A DNA stretch of 64,000 nucleotides from Domibacillus sp. DTU_2020_1001157_1_SI_ALB_TIR_016. GTDB lineage: Bacteria; Bacillota; Bacilli; Bacillales; Domibacillaceae. Below the pieces are notes generated by a model. The model saw only the letters and a program-made list of their open reading frames with translations. It did not search any database and was not told the DNA's origin. Each line of letters begins with the position of its first letter. Position 1 is the first letter of the stretch. Position numbers and translations under genes: made by a program. Positions 7,776 to 16,652 of this stretch are shown here, piece by piece. The DNA lies in NCBI RefSeq assembly GCF_032341995.1, contig NZ_CP135438.1, positions 1,178,001-1,242,000 on the forward strand, in the 5' to 3' direction.

Positions 7776-9881
7776 ATGTTAAATAGGATGAAAAGTATTA
7801 AGGTTTTCCTAGCATTATTAATAGTCAGTATGCTGCTGCCAAGTTCTCCTTATGCATTTACTGAGAACGGTGACAAGATTACTCAAAGCAACAGTGGCAT
7901 CACTAAGGCGGAATTTATCGGAAAGATTTCCGGCCATTTTGCCTGGCCTCACCCAAGTGATTACAATGATATTTGGAAAGCTCCCCTTAAACAATTCAAC
8001 GACGTAAAAACGACAGACAAGTATGGCAAGGAAATAGAGGCCGCTTACGAGGAAGGCATTATAAACGCAGACAAATCAGGTAATTTTAATCCTCAAAGCG
8101 AGATTTCACGGCAGGATGCTGCCGTTACCTTTGTGAAAGCATTTAAAATACCAGAATCGACTAAGGCAGCACCGTTCTCTGACTATGAAGAGATAAGACC
8201 AGATGCTAAAGGAAGCATTAATGCATTAGTAGAGCTCGGCTATATGTCTGGAAAAACCCCTAATTCATTTAATCCTGATGAGCCCATCAAGAAATCAGAA
8301 GTAGATAAGATTTTCAAAAAAATAACCAGCACAATGGTCACACCTGTGCAGGCATTACCGAAGCAAAACTCTGTAGCCCCTCGGCGCTATATCAAGCTGT
8401 ACACGCCTACCCCGGGTGCTACAATCTACTATACAACGGACGGCACGACACCGACCACTTCCAGTGAAGTGTATACAGTAGAATCAAAAGGCCATATTAA
8501 TGAGATGTTGAGAGACAACCAATTACCTCAACGGACAGTAGTCTACAAGGCTATGGCGGTTAAGGATGGAATGGTAACGAGCCCGGTCCAGACCTTCACC
8601 TGGCATCTCTATCGTCCAGTGGTTGCTGATTTTCAGCACACTCTTATTAAGGAGAAGACCAGCACTAGCCCTGCAGTATATCAACTCTACAATGATTCAG
8701 AATCGGTTCGTCCAATGGCTTGGTACGTCGAAGGGCAGGAAAAGGGTATCTTGTTTGATGTCTTGCAGACTAAGGCCGATGTTAAAAACCTGAAAGAATA
8801 TATCGATAAAAATATCGCCAAGAAACCTTATTCTGTAGTGGTTGGTCACGCACATGGGGATCATATGGCACAGGCGCCAAACTTCGTTGACGACCACGAC
8901 CTCTATGTCAACGAACGAGGATGGGCTGCAATTGGAGTCCAAGTCTTAAATGATCCGGAAGATCAGGCCAAGGTGAAAAATATTGATGAGGGAGATATCA
9001 TAGATCTGGGCGGCGTTAAACTCCACACATATGCATTGCCAGGACATGACCACAGCGATATTATCCTCCAGAATAAGAAAAATGGCCTTGTATTTGCGTC
9101 CGATATCTATGGCTGCACCCGGGCGGGTTCAGCAGATAACGTAAATGTATCAGGAGTTCGGACAGACCTTTTTCTATCGCTTACCCAGCAAACCTATTCT
9201 AATTTAAAGAAAGACGGCGGTAAGATTACTCAGATTTTTACGGGCCATGACGAGTTGCCACTTAACGCTACTCATCTTGGACTCTATGAAACAGCCTTGC
9301 AGCAGGTAATTGATAAAGGTGAAGCAGGCACCTCTCCAACCTTGCGTGGAAATAATGATGCTCCGAACAGCCGAACAACCATTATCGGTGACATGTGGAA
9401 GGATGGAACCAATTGGATTGCCATAAAGCTTCCTGGAATAAAAGGCGACAACACAGAATATCTGACATCAGCTCCAATTAACTACAATGGCAAGGATGGG
9501 TTCATGAAGTACTCTGTACTCTCAAACATTGAAATTGAAGGAGGAGAACTTGTCGGAAAGACGGTCCAATTTGCGCCTGACTCTAAGCCTTTTTCTTGGG
9601 CTGGAAGCACAATCTCTGTGAAAAACTCATTGCCGAACAAGTTTGATCCGTGGTCCTATAATTACACAATCAAAGTGCCTAAGACGAATAAAAACATCAC
9701 ACTTATTCCTACAACTATGTCTACAAAGGTCAAGTCGATCACGATAAATGGGAAAAAAGCAGAATATCGTTCAGAGAACCGTATTTCTGTGTCTGACGGC
9801 AAGGTAATTACCATTAAAATTGTGGCACCGGACAAAGTCACAACGAGTACGTATACTTTTACCGTGGAAATCAAACAGTGA
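7776..9881 (+). CDS. Secreted SLH-domain metallo-beta-lactamase-fold hydrolase
   Basis: A 701-residue exported protein. Order of parts: signal peptide (hydrophobic FLALLIVSMLLP, cleavage near YAF); about two SLH repeats (residues 40-190, with FNDV, FSDY and FNPD signatures) for cell-wall attachment; a chitobiase/FN3-like beta domain (about 195-285); an MBL-fold domain (about 305-530) with HAHGDH, a later PGHDHSD, ASDIYG and TGHDE, so all metal ligands are present; and a C-terminal cadherin-like beta sandwich. The ATG at 7776 is chosen because AGGAGGGG ends six bases before it; an upstream ATG at 7743 lacks an SD. The pairing with the secreted esterase suggests joint extracellular degradation of an ester or related compound at the cell surface. 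Confidence 0.82.
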   Translation: MLNRMKSIKVFLALLIVSMLLPSSPYAFTENGDKITQSNSGITKAEFIGKISGHFAWPHPSDYNDIWKAPLKQFNDVKTTDKYGKEIEAAYEEGIINADKSGNFNPQSEISRQDAAVTFVKAFKIPESTKAAPFSDYEEIRPDAKGSINALVELGYMSGKTPNSFNPDEPIKKSEVDKIFKKITSTMVTPVQALPKQNSVAPRRYIKLYTPTPGATIYYTTDGTTPTTSSEVYTVESKGHINEMLRDNQLPQRTVVYKAMAVKDGMVTSPVQTFTWHLYRPVVADFQHTLIKEKTSTSPAVYQLYNDSESVRPMAWYVEGQEKGILFDVLQTKADVKNLKEYIDKNIAKKPYSVVVGHAHGDHMAQAPNFVDDHDLYVNERGWAAIGVQVLNDPEDQAKVKNIDEGDIIDLGGVKLHTYALPGHDHSDIILQNKKNGLVFASDIYGCTRAGSADNVNVSGVRTDLFLSLTQQTYSNLKKDGGKITQIFTGHDELPLNATHLGLYETALQQVIDKGEAGTSPTLRGNNDAPNSRTTIIGDMWKDGTNWIAIKLPGIKGDNTEYLTSAPINYNGKDGFMKYSVLSNIEIEGGELVGKTVQFAPDSKPFSWAGSTISVKNSLPNKFDPWSYNYTIKVPKTNKNITLIPTTMSTKVKSITINGKKAEYRSENRISVSDGKVITIKIVAPDKVTTSTYTFTVEIKQ

Positions 9882-10053
9882 ATGGTGTCATAGCATGACT
9901 GTTGTGCATTTGAAAAATGTTTTTATCCAGATTAAATGCCGGCTGTGCTGCAGAAAAATAAGATTACTCGTACAGTATCTTGCAGGCGTGCTGTAGGTAA
10001 TGATAGCCCTGGCAAAAACATAGAAACTACCGCTGAACCAAGAAAAGTATCCT

Positions 10054-10083
10054 AAAAGACTGAGTTTCCGCTCGGTCTTTTTC
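10054..10083 (+). terminator. Intrinsic terminator
   Basis: AAAGACTGAG pairs with CTCGGTCTTT (one G-T) around TTTCCG and is followed by TTTTT. It lies 170 bp after the MBL gene. Confidence 0.75.
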
Positions 10084-10152
10084 TTTGCGCAAAAAGGGTA
10101 TAATGAAACGAACGGAGGAAAGAAAAGGGAGAAGAAGTGAGGAGGCTGATGA

Positions 10153-10716
10153 ATGAATCCCCGCACAAAGCTGGAAAAGTTTCTTGCAGAAGGGCCCATA
10201 TCGCAGACGGAAGCCTTTCAATTTTTTGACCAATTGGAAAGTATCGATCTTTCTTTTATGATCGGATTATGGAAGGGCAGGGAGTTTAGGACGAACCACC
10301 CGATGAATGGACTGCTTGAATCTGTGAACTGGTTTGGCAAGGAATTTATCGACTCCGAAACGGTCCATCCGCTCGTTTTTCAAAAAAATAATGGTGTATT
10401 GTATAAGATCAACCCGGGTTTTATCCCTTTGTCCCTGCCATTTGACAAAATTCCTAGATCTCTGGTTAAGCCATTGTTTTCAGCTGTATCACCTTTTATC
10501 GCAACCGAAAAAGACAAAGCGAGAATGCGTATGATGGAGTATAGAGGCGTCTTAAGTGCCACAATGATTTATGATCAGCATGGCATGTATGACATGTTTA
10601 GAAAAGTGGATGACCATACTGTGCTGGGTGTTATGGATCTGAAAGGCGGAAAAGAGGAATCCGGGTACTTTTTTGTGCTTGAAAGAGTAATGAAAGGTAA
10701 AGTTGGTCTAAGTTAA
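10153..10716 (+). CDS. GXWXG and DUF4334 domain protein
   Basis: 187 residues, cytoplasmic (no signal or membrane segment). The N-terminal third carries the GLWKGREF motif typical of the GXWXG domain, and the C-terminal half (MEYRGVLSATMIYD onwards) matches the DUF4334 pattern; the two domains usually occur together at this length. The biochemical role is unknown; the beta-rich fold suggests small-ligand binding. The start follows a GAGGAGG-type SD. A hairpin with a T-run follows at 10806-10838, so it appears monocistronic. Confidence 0.75.
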   Translation: MNPRTKLEKFLAEGPISQTEAFQFFDQLESIDLSFMIGLWKGREFRTNHPMNGLLESVNWFGKEFIDSETVHPLVFQKNNGVLYKINPGFIPLSLPFDKIPRSLVKPLFSAVSPFIATEKDKARMRMMEYRGVLSATMIYDQHGMYDMFRKVDDHTVLGVMDLKGGKEESGYFFVLERVMKGKVGLS

Positions 10717-10805
10717 TAAGAATTTGGGCACTCAGCTTCTGGAAAATAACAGTCGGACCATTATTGATTTCGTATAGGGTGCTAATGGCTAAACCCGTAT
10801 ACAAG

Positions 10806-10838
10806 GGACAGCCATATCATTGCTGGTTGTCCTCTTTT
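10806..10838 (+). terminator. Intrinsic terminator after the DUF4334 gene
   Basis: GGACAGCCA pairs with TGGTTGTCC (one wobble) and is followed by TCTTTT. Confidence 0.65.
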
Positions 10839-11184
10839 ATGGTTGAAGAACATTTACATTATTATATAGATTTCTTTTTACCCGGTAACGTGAGCGTAAA
10901 GCGAATCAGATTAGCGTATATCGCAAGATTAATAATGCGTAAATTTATTTTTTATATACCTATTTCTTTTTAATAGGTGTAAATATAAATGAAGATCATG
11001 TTTTTTATGGAGATTAAACACTATTTTTGATGAATAAAGTATATAAAAATGAAATAAAAGGTAGTGAATAAACAATATTTACATTATATTAATATATTTT
11101 TACCTTTACTCAATAACGCCTTAATAATCTACCTTTATAGTATTGCTTGTAACAAAGATAAATACTATTTTGGAGGTTATTCCA
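10839..11184. other. AT-rich regulatory region of the alkaline phosphatase gene
   Basis: About 345 bp with no supported ORF. It contains the Pho-box-like repeats (11078-11105), a TATAGT -10 candidate (11136-11141) and a GGAGG SD (11172-11176). Confidence 0.55.
11078..11105 (+). promoter_or_regulatory. Candidate PhoP box
   Basis: Three hexamers resembling the PhoP consensus TTHACA occur at exact 11-bp spacing: TTTACA (11078), TTAATA (11089) and TTACCT (11100). A TATAGT -10 lies 30 bp downstream and no good -35 is present, as expected for a PhoP-activated promoter. The adjacent gene is an alkaline phosphatase. Confidence 0.6.
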
Positions 11185-12570
11185 TTGTTTAAAAAGAAAT
11201 TAAGCAAAAAGCTTATTCCAGTTTGTGTGTTGTCCACATTGGCATTGGGCAGCTTTGCTGGAACGCTTCCAGATAAAGATACACAAGCTGCAGAACAAAA
11301 TAACAACGCCAAAATTAAAAACGTCATCTTCTTAATTGGAGACGGCATGGGTGTATCGTATACATCCGCTTACCGTTATTTAAAAGATGATCCGGCTACA
11401 AAAGGAATTGTTGAACAAACGGAATTTGACCCATATCTTGTTGGACAGCAAATGACGTACCCAGAAGACCCAGAGCAAAACGTAACTGACTCTGCTTCAG
11501 CCGCTACGGCTATGTCTGCGGGTGTAAAAACATATAATGCAGCCATCGGGGTAGACAATGACAAGTCTGAAGTAAAAACAGTTCTTGAAACAGCGAAAGA
11601 AAAAGGAAAAGCAACAGGACTTGTCGCGACTTCTGAAATTACTCACGCTACACCAGCATCATTCGGTGCCCACGATGAAAACCGTAAGAATATGAATGCG
11701 ATCGCGGATGACTATTACAAAGAGCTTGTTAACGGCGAGCATAAAATCGATGTTCTGTTAGGCGGAGGCCAGTCAAACTTTGTACGTAAAGACGTTGATT
11801 TAACAAAAGCTTTCCAAAAAGACGGCTACAGCTATGTAACGAACAAAGAAGAGATGCTAAACAATAAGGACGAGCAGGTTCTTGGTTTATTTGCTCAAGG
11901 CGGTCTTCCAAAAATGATCGACCGTACAGAAGACATTCCTTCTCTTCAAGAAATGACTTCATCAGCTATTGACCGTTTAAACAAAGATAAAGATGGATTT
12001 TTCTTAATGGTAGAAGGAAGCCAGGTAGACTGGGCAGGACATGACAATGATATCGTTGGCGCGATGAGTGAGATGGCTGACTTTGAAAAAGCCGCAAAAG
12101 CCGCAATCGACTTTGCGAAAAAAGACAAGCATACCCTTGTTGTCGTTACAGCGGATCACTCTACAGGCGGATATTCAATCGGTGCTGACGGCGTATACAA
12201 CTGGTTTGGCGAGCCGATTAAAGCAGCAAAACGCACACCTGACTTTATGGCAGATAAAATTGCAAAAGGTGCAAATGTGGAAGAAACGTTAAAAGCGAAT
12301 ATTGATCAAAACCTTTTAGCTCTAACGGCAGAAGAAATTCAATCGGTTGAAAAAGCAGCAGCTTCCAAAAACGTAACAGAAATCGATAATGCGATTGAAG
12401 AAATCTTTAATGAGCGTTCCCATACAGGCTGGACAACAGGCGGCCACACAGGGGAAGATGTTCCAGTTTATGCTTATGGACCTTACAAAGAGCGCTTTGC
12501 CGGACAAATTGAAAATACGGACCAGGCAAAAATCATTTTTGATCTTTTAGGCGAAACAGAAAATAAATAA
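11185..12570 (+). CDS. phoA: Secreted alkaline phosphatase
   Basis: A 461-residue PhoA-family phosphomonoesterase that releases phosphate from organic esters outside the cell. A Sec signal peptide (about residues 1-35) precedes the first metal motif LIGDGMG. Other hallmarks are DSASAAT with nucleophile Ser103, THATPASF, VEGSQVDWAGHDND, VTADHSTGG, and a late TGWTTGGHTGEDVP; all metal-site residues appear present. The TTG at 11185 is chosen because GGAGG lies eight bases upstream; the longer frame opening at 11143 has no SD and would push the signal peptide inside. Upstream Pho-box-like repeats suggest induction by phosphate starvation. A terminator follows. Confidence 0.92.
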   Translation: MFKKKLSKKLIPVCVLSTLALGSFAGTLPDKDTQAAEQNNNAKIKNVIFLIGDGMGVSYTSAYRYLKDDPATKGIVEQTEFDPYLVGQQMTYPEDPEQNVTDSASAATAMSAGVKTYNAAIGVDNDKSEVKTVLETAKEKGKATGLVATSEITHATPASFGAHDENRKNMNAIADDYYKELVNGEHKIDVLLGGGQSNFVRKDVDLTKAFQKDGYSYVTNKEEMLNNKDEQVLGLFAQGGLPKMIDRTEDIPSLQEMTSSAIDRLNKDKDGFFLMVEGSQVDWAGHDNDIVGAMSEMADFEKAAKAAIDFAKKDKHTLVVVTADHSTGGYSIGADGVYNWFGEPIKAAKRTPDFMADKIAKGANVEETLKANIDQNLLALTAEEIQSVEKAAASKNVTEIDNAIEEIFNERSHTGWTTGGHTGEDVPVYAYGPYKERFAGQIENTDQAKIIFDLLGETENK

Positions 12571-12586
12571 AAGCACGCATTAGTAA

Positions 12587-12625
12587 AAGCCCCGCTGTTC
12601 TTATGACAGACAGCGGGCTCTTTTA
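12587..12625 (+). terminator. Intrinsic terminator after phoA
   Basis: AGCCCCGCTGT pairs with ACAGCGGGCT (one bulged C) and is followed by CTTTT. Confidence 0.7.
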
Positions 12626-12654
12626 TGAAGCTGAAGATATAGGGGAGGATTCTT

Positions 12655-13323
12655 TTGAAAAAGTTATCGTATCTAGGGCTGGTTTTGATGCTTCTTGCAG
12701 GCTGTTCAGCAGGTGCGGAAACAGAAGACTCAGCTTCTAAAGAACAGGCAGAAACAAAAACAGCTGATCAGACAGAAACAGCAGATTTGGCCGTCAATGA
12801 AGATGTTTATGTTCCAAGTGCACAGATAACGGATGACATTAACTTAGTAAAGGTCGGCGAGACGGTAACGGATGCAAAAGGAGAATTGACACTCAAAGCA
12901 TATAAAAAAGTAAATAAAACCGTACAAGTGGGCCCGGTTAATATGGTTATTAAAGATGTGAAAGTGGTCCATTTCGTTCCGGATTACAGCATGATTGACT
13001 TTTTCCATGGTTATACACACGACGAAGAATTTGATTTCGTTAAAGTCTCCGTTGAAGTAAGCAACACATCTAATGAGGCGGTGCAGTTTACACCGGTCGC
13101 TTTTATCCAGACAAGCAAAGGTGAGCATAAAACGTGGGAAGACGATATTTATCTTGAAGAGTTAACAGGAGACCTGCAAGAAAACGACATTAAAAAAGGC
13201 AACATGGGCTTTATTCTTGAAGATGGAAATGACATCACTTCTGTCGACATTTCAACAAGTGACGCCGTTCACGGTAATGGAGATGTTATTGAAAAAGCCA
13301 AAAAAATAACTGTCAACTTTTAA
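12655..13323 (+). CDS. Lipoprotein with DUF4352/DUF5068-like beta domain
   Basis: 222 residues. A short signal peptide ends in the lipobox LLAGCS (Cys near residue 17), so the mature protein is lipid-anchored outside the membrane. An acidic, low-complexity linker (residues 20-45) leads to a beta-rich domain like those of Bacillus DUF4352/DUF5068 lipoproteins, often annotated as stress or immunogenic lipoproteins of unknown role. The start is TTG at 12655 behind GGGGAGGA. It sits between the phoA terminator and a structured terminator, so it is probably a single-gene unit. Confidence 0.75.
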   Translation: MKKLSYLGLVLMLLAGCSAGAETEDSASKEQAETKTADQTETADLAVNEDVYVPSAQITDDINLVKVGETVTDAKGELTLKAYKKVNKTVQVGPVNMVIKDVKVVHFVPDYSMIDFFHGYTHDEEFDFVKVSVEVSNTSNEAVQFTPVAFIQTSKGEHKTWEDDIYLEELTGDLQENDIKKGNMGFILEDGNDITSVDISTSDAVHGNGDVIEKAKKITVNF

Positions 13324-13695
13324 AGAATATAATTTGTAATATAAAGAACGACAGCGTAGAATGAGACAAATCAGAACACTTTCAAGTTGAAAAACGGGTA
13401 TGTCATTACCTGGGAAACAACTTGGAGGTGTTTTTTTATATAGCAGTTTAAAAGATTGATGGGACAATAACAGAAAAGCGAACTCTACCAGTTTGGCCAG
13501 CCAGCGGGAAAGCAGTTTGTTTAATAAAAAAGACAAAAAGCCAATTGGATATATACCACTACTTGAAAAATGAAAAATAAAATCACCCTGCTGCGTGCAG
13601 AACGGGAAAAGGGTCCCTCTACTTTTTACCAATTTGATGATACGATAAAAATGCTTGTTTGAAGGAAATCATTCACATTAGGGGAGGATACGTAA
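13324..13695. other. Intergenic region holding a structured terminator
   Basis: 371 bp. Apart from the hairpin at 13375-13437, only AT-rich sequence and the GGGGAGG SD of the next gene are seen. Confidence 0.5.
13375..13437 (+). terminator. Structured terminator, copy 1 of a two-copy motif
   Basis: The outer stem AACACTTTCAAGTTG pairs with CAACTTGGAGGTGTT (two G-T pairs) and is followed by seven T. Inside is a second short stem, GGTA/TACC, flanked by A-rich internal-loop strands (GAAAAACG and GGGAAA). The same layout with similar sequence recurs at 21803-21860, so this is more than a random terminator. Confidence 0.7.
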
Positions 13696-14859
13696 ATGCA
13701 GGATTTTGTATTTCAAAACGCTACAAAAGTTATTTTTGGAAAAGGGCAGGAACAAGCTGTAGGAACAGAAGCTGCTGCGTACGGCAAAAAACTGCTTTTG
13801 CACTACGGTGGGGGAAGCATTAAAGAAAGCGGTTTATACGATAGGGTTGTGCAGTCCGTGCGGGAGCAGGGAATCGAGATTATTGAACTAGGCGGCGTAC
13901 AGCCCAATCCGAGAGTAAGCCTTGTACGGGAAGGTATTTCACTATGCAGGGAGCACAATATTGATTTTATTCTGGCCGTAGGCGGGGGAAGCGTCATTGA
14001 TTCTGCAAAGGCGATTGCTGCTGGGGTGAAATATGAGGGAGATGTATGGGATTTCTTCACGGGGAAAAGTGCTGTTACAGACTGCCTGCCGCTTGGTGTC
14101 GTTCTTACCATTCCGGCTGCGGGAAGCGAAACAAGTAACGGTACGGTTATTACGGCGGAGGACGGCTGGTATAAAAGAGCGACGGGCCATCCTTCAATGA
14201 GACCGAGATTTGCCATTTTAAACCCTGAACTTACATATACGTTGCCGGCTTATCAAACTGCCTGCGGTATAACGGATATGATGGCCCACATACTGGAAAG
14301 ATATTTTACGAATGAGAAGAATGTGGAACTGACAGACCGGCTTTGTGAAGCGACACTAAAAACCATTATTAACAATGCGCATACGGTTTTGGATGAGCCC
14401 GAGAATTATCATGCACGTGCAGAAATTATGTGGGCGGGAACGGTTGCTCACAACGACTGGTTAAGCACAGGGCGTGTAGGTGACTGGGGAAGCCACGACA
14501 TCGAGCATGAAATCAGCGGTATTTACGACATTGCCCACGGTGCGGGGCTTGCGATCGTGTTCCCGGCATGGATGACGTATGTATACAAGCATGATCTCAA
14601 CCGTTTTGCTCAATTTGCGCATCGAGTATGGGATGTAGAAATTGACTTGAATGATCTTGAAAAAACAGCGCTGAAAGGCATCGAAAAAACAAAGCAGTTT
14701 TTCCATTCGATCGGCATGCCTGTTTCATTGAGACAGGTAGACATTGGCGATGACCGCATTGATGAAATGGCGAAAAAAGGCACGGAGAGAGGGCCGCTTG
14801 GCAACTTTGTAAAATTGCATGAAGAGGATGTACAAAAAATCCTTCAGCTGGCCTGGTAA
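13696..14859 (+). CDS. Iron-containing alcohol dehydrogenase (YugJ/butanol dehydrogenase-like)
   Basis: A 387-residue group III (Fe-dependent) alcohol dehydrogenase with the family's standard length. The nucleotide-binding GGGSVIDSAKAI is near residue 100, and the metal ligands appear in GITDMMAH (Asp, His), SHDIEHE and IAHGAGLA (His). These enzymes interconvert alcohols and aldehydes with NAD(P)H, classically butanal/butanol in fermentation or aldehyde detoxification. It closely resembles the Bacillus YugJ/YugK pair; only one copy is present here. GGGGAGG precedes the ATG. No clear terminator lies directly after it. Confidence 0.88.
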   Translation: MQDFVFQNATKVIFGKGQEQAVGTEAAAYGKKLLLHYGGGSIKESGLYDRVVQSVREQGIEIIELGGVQPNPRVSLVREGISLCREHNIDFILAVGGGSVIDSAKAIAAGVKYEGDVWDFFTGKSAVTDCLPLGVVLTIPAAGSETSNGTVITAEDGWYKRATGHPSMRPRFAILNPELTYTLPAYQTACGITDMMAHILERYFTNEKNVELTDRLCEATLKTIINNAHTVLDEPENYHARAEIMWAGTVAHNDWLSTGRVGDWGSHDIEHEISGIYDIAHGAGLAIVFPAWMTYVYKHDLNRFAQFAHRVWDVEIDLNDLEKTALKGIEKTKQFFHSIGMPVSLRQVDIGDDRIDEMAKKGTERGPLGNFVKLHEEDVQKILQLAW

Positions 14860-15070
14860 TAAGCATGTTCGCGGTTGCTTACCGCCAGCAGTCCTTTTAA
14901 ACATAAACTCTTAGCAGCTGCATACACTGAAAAGGGCTTAAAACAACGAAGGCGTTATAGCCGTTAATAATAGCACTGCATATATAAGCAAAACAGACGG
15001 TGATGGATTGCATTTTTGAAGTTCCGTGCTGAGTGTGATTAAACATGTCCGAATCGAATGAGGAGGCACA

Positions 15071-15487
15071 ATGAAAACAGTACTTGGCACGCGGATGGCG
15101 GGGAATATCATACTTGCCATCAACACAGCTGCCCTCTTTATGCATATTTTAATCCTCTTAAACATTTTGCCGTATGATTTTGTTTGGGGAGGACGCTTAA
15201 AGAGCCAGGAAGATTTAATCATTTTTGAAGCTATATCGATCCTGGTACAAACGGTATTCATTTTGATCGTTGCTGTGAAATTAGGGTATTTTCTAAAAGG
15301 CAGATTCAAGAAAATTATAAATGTCGGTTTATGGACCATGTGTGGAATTATGGTGCTGAATTCAGCGGGCAATGCTGCTTCCAATTCTGATTTAGAAAAG
15401 CTGCTCATGACGCCGCTGACGGTCCTGCTTGCGTTGTTGGTATTCAGGCTGGCTATTGAAAAAGAAAGTGAAAAAACGAACGGATAA
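15071..15487 (+). CDS. Four-helix membrane protein with VWGGRL motif
   Basis: 138 residues with about four transmembrane helices (roughly 8-32, 55-80, 88-108, 115-130). The LPYDFVWGGRLKS segment after helix 1 matches a small uncharacterised membrane family that I recognise from Bacteroidetes and Firmicutes but cannot assign a function. GAGGAGG precedes the ATG. The gene is followed by a strong hairpin shared with the fabI side. Confidence 0.65.
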   Translation: MKTVLGTRMAGNIILAINTAALFMHILILLNILPYDFVWGGRLKSQEDLIIFEAISILVQTVFILIVAVKLGYFLKGRFKKIINVGLWTMCGIMVLNSAGNAASNSDLEKLLMTPLTVLLALLVFRLAIEKESEKTNG

Positions 15488-15527
15488 AAAAATCCACCAA
15501 GGCAGCTTATACCTTGGTGGATTTTTT
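15486..15527. terminator. Bidirectional intrinsic terminator
   Basis: AAAAATCCACCAAGG pairs perfectly with CCTTGGTGGATTTTT around a nine-base loop, with A- and T-runs on either side. It can serve both the membrane-protein gene and fabI. Confidence 0.85.
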
Positions 15528-15621
15528 CACTTTTTGGAATGCATGGGCTCCATATATGCAAGATTCACTCACCCTTAAAGGGTGAGCACCTATGGTGGTA
15601 TGCAAAAATGAAGGGTAAAGG

Positions 15622-16401
15622 TTAACCGAGAATGTTATAGCCAGAGTCCACATAGACAATCTCGCCTGTAACGCCTCTTGAAAGGTGACTCAGCATCGCT
15701 AAAGTCATATCGCCTACTTCTTCTTGTGTGACGTTTCTTCTAAGCGGTGCCTTTTCTTCGATTTGATGAAGAATCTCGTTAAAAGATGGGATGCCTTTTG
15801 CCGCTAAAGTGCGAACAGCGCCAGCCGAAATAGCATTTACTCGAATATCACTTGCACCTAAATCTTCCGCTAAATATCTAACAGAAGCTTCAAGTGATGC
15901 TTTAGCGATACCCATTACATTGTAGCCTGGAACCACACGTTCAGCACCAAGGTAACTCATCGCGATAATAGAGCCGCCTTCTGTCATAAAAGGTTTTGCT
16001 GCTTTCGCTACTGCGATTAGGGAATAAGCGCTTGTATCCTGCGCGAACGCAAAGCCGTCGCGGGACGTGTCGATGAACGCGCCTTTAAGATCTTCTGCAT
16101 GTGCAAAAGCGATGGAATGAACAACACCATGAATGATACCTGTTTTTTCTCCGATGCGGGAAAAAGCAGCTTGAATGCTTTCGTCACTGTTGATATCACA
16201 TGGAACAATCAATTCCGCTTCGATGCTAGTAGCAGCTAAAGCCTTTTCTAGTTTCTGAAGTGAACGTTCTTTCCGGTATGTAAAAATAAGTTTTGCGCCT
16301 GCTCTGTGAAGGGATTTTGCTACTCCCCAAGCAATGCTACGCTCATTTGCTACGCCCATAATAACAATCGTTTTATCTTTTAATTTTAATAAATCGTCCA
16401 T
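15622..16401 (-). CDS. fabI: Enoyl-[acyl-carrier-protein] reductase (NADH), FabI
   Basis: A 259-residue SDR-type enoyl-ACP reductase that performs the last reduction of each fatty-acid elongation round. The active-site set Tyr150 (SYLG), Tyr160 and Lys167 has the Y-x6-K spacing diagnostic of FabI rather than ordinary SDRs (Y-x3-K). The nucleotide-binding segment GVANERSIAWG near residue 16 and the C-terminal TGEIVYVDSGYNI are also typical. The ATG follows an AGGAGG SD. A FapR-like 17-bp site overlaps the probable -35 region, consistent with lipid-synthesis control. Confidence 0.95.
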   Translation of the reverse strand: MDDLLKLKDKTIVIMGVANERSIAWGVAKSLHRAGAKLIFTYRKERSLQKLEKALAATSIEAELIVPCDINSDESIQAAFSRIGEKTGIIHGVVHSIAFAHAEDLKGAFIDTSRDGFAFAQDTSAYSLIAVAKAAKPFMTEGGSIIAMSYLGAERVVPGYNVMGIAKASLEASVRYLAEDLGASDIRVNAISAGAVRTLAAKGIPSFNEILHQIEEKAPLRRNVTQEEVGDMTLAMLSHLSRGVTGEIVYVDSGYNILG

Positions 16402-16433
16402 ATTTGCCTCCTAAATGCAATCATAATCACTGT

Positions 16434-16471
16434 ATTATATCATATTATCTCATATTATTACCTAGTGCCAA
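16434..16471 (-). promoter_or_regulatory. fabI promoter with FapR-like operator
   Basis: TATAAT on the minus strand lies at 16434-16439. TTATTACCTAGTGCCAA at 16455-16471 matches the FapR-type palindrome TTAGTACCTAGTACTAA at 14 of 17 positions and covers the expected -35 position. The consensus is from memory and the assignment is an inference. Confidence 0.5.
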
Positions 16472-16652
16472 GAGAGGGTATTTTATATTTTAAAATCACT
16501 CTGGTTTTCAGTTAAACAGATGAATAAGGACCTTTAGAACTTTTCCATCGAATAATCAATTTTAAGAAGGCATGGCCATAAAGATATAACCTAGAGTTAT
16601 ACCCTTATATCCATTGGTCAATTTTTCTGATGGCTTAAAGCCGCTAAAATAA

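Noticed and set aside
10764..10973. 69-codon open frame between the DUF4334 gene and phoA
   Set aside because: No SD, runs through the terminator at 10806-10838, and composition is unlike a protein; treated as chance.
15566..15586. Palindrome CTCACCCTT-A-AAGGGTGAG near the fabI end as a terminator
   Set aside because: No T-run on either side and the loop is too tight; the adjacent 15486-15527 hairpin is the convincing terminator.
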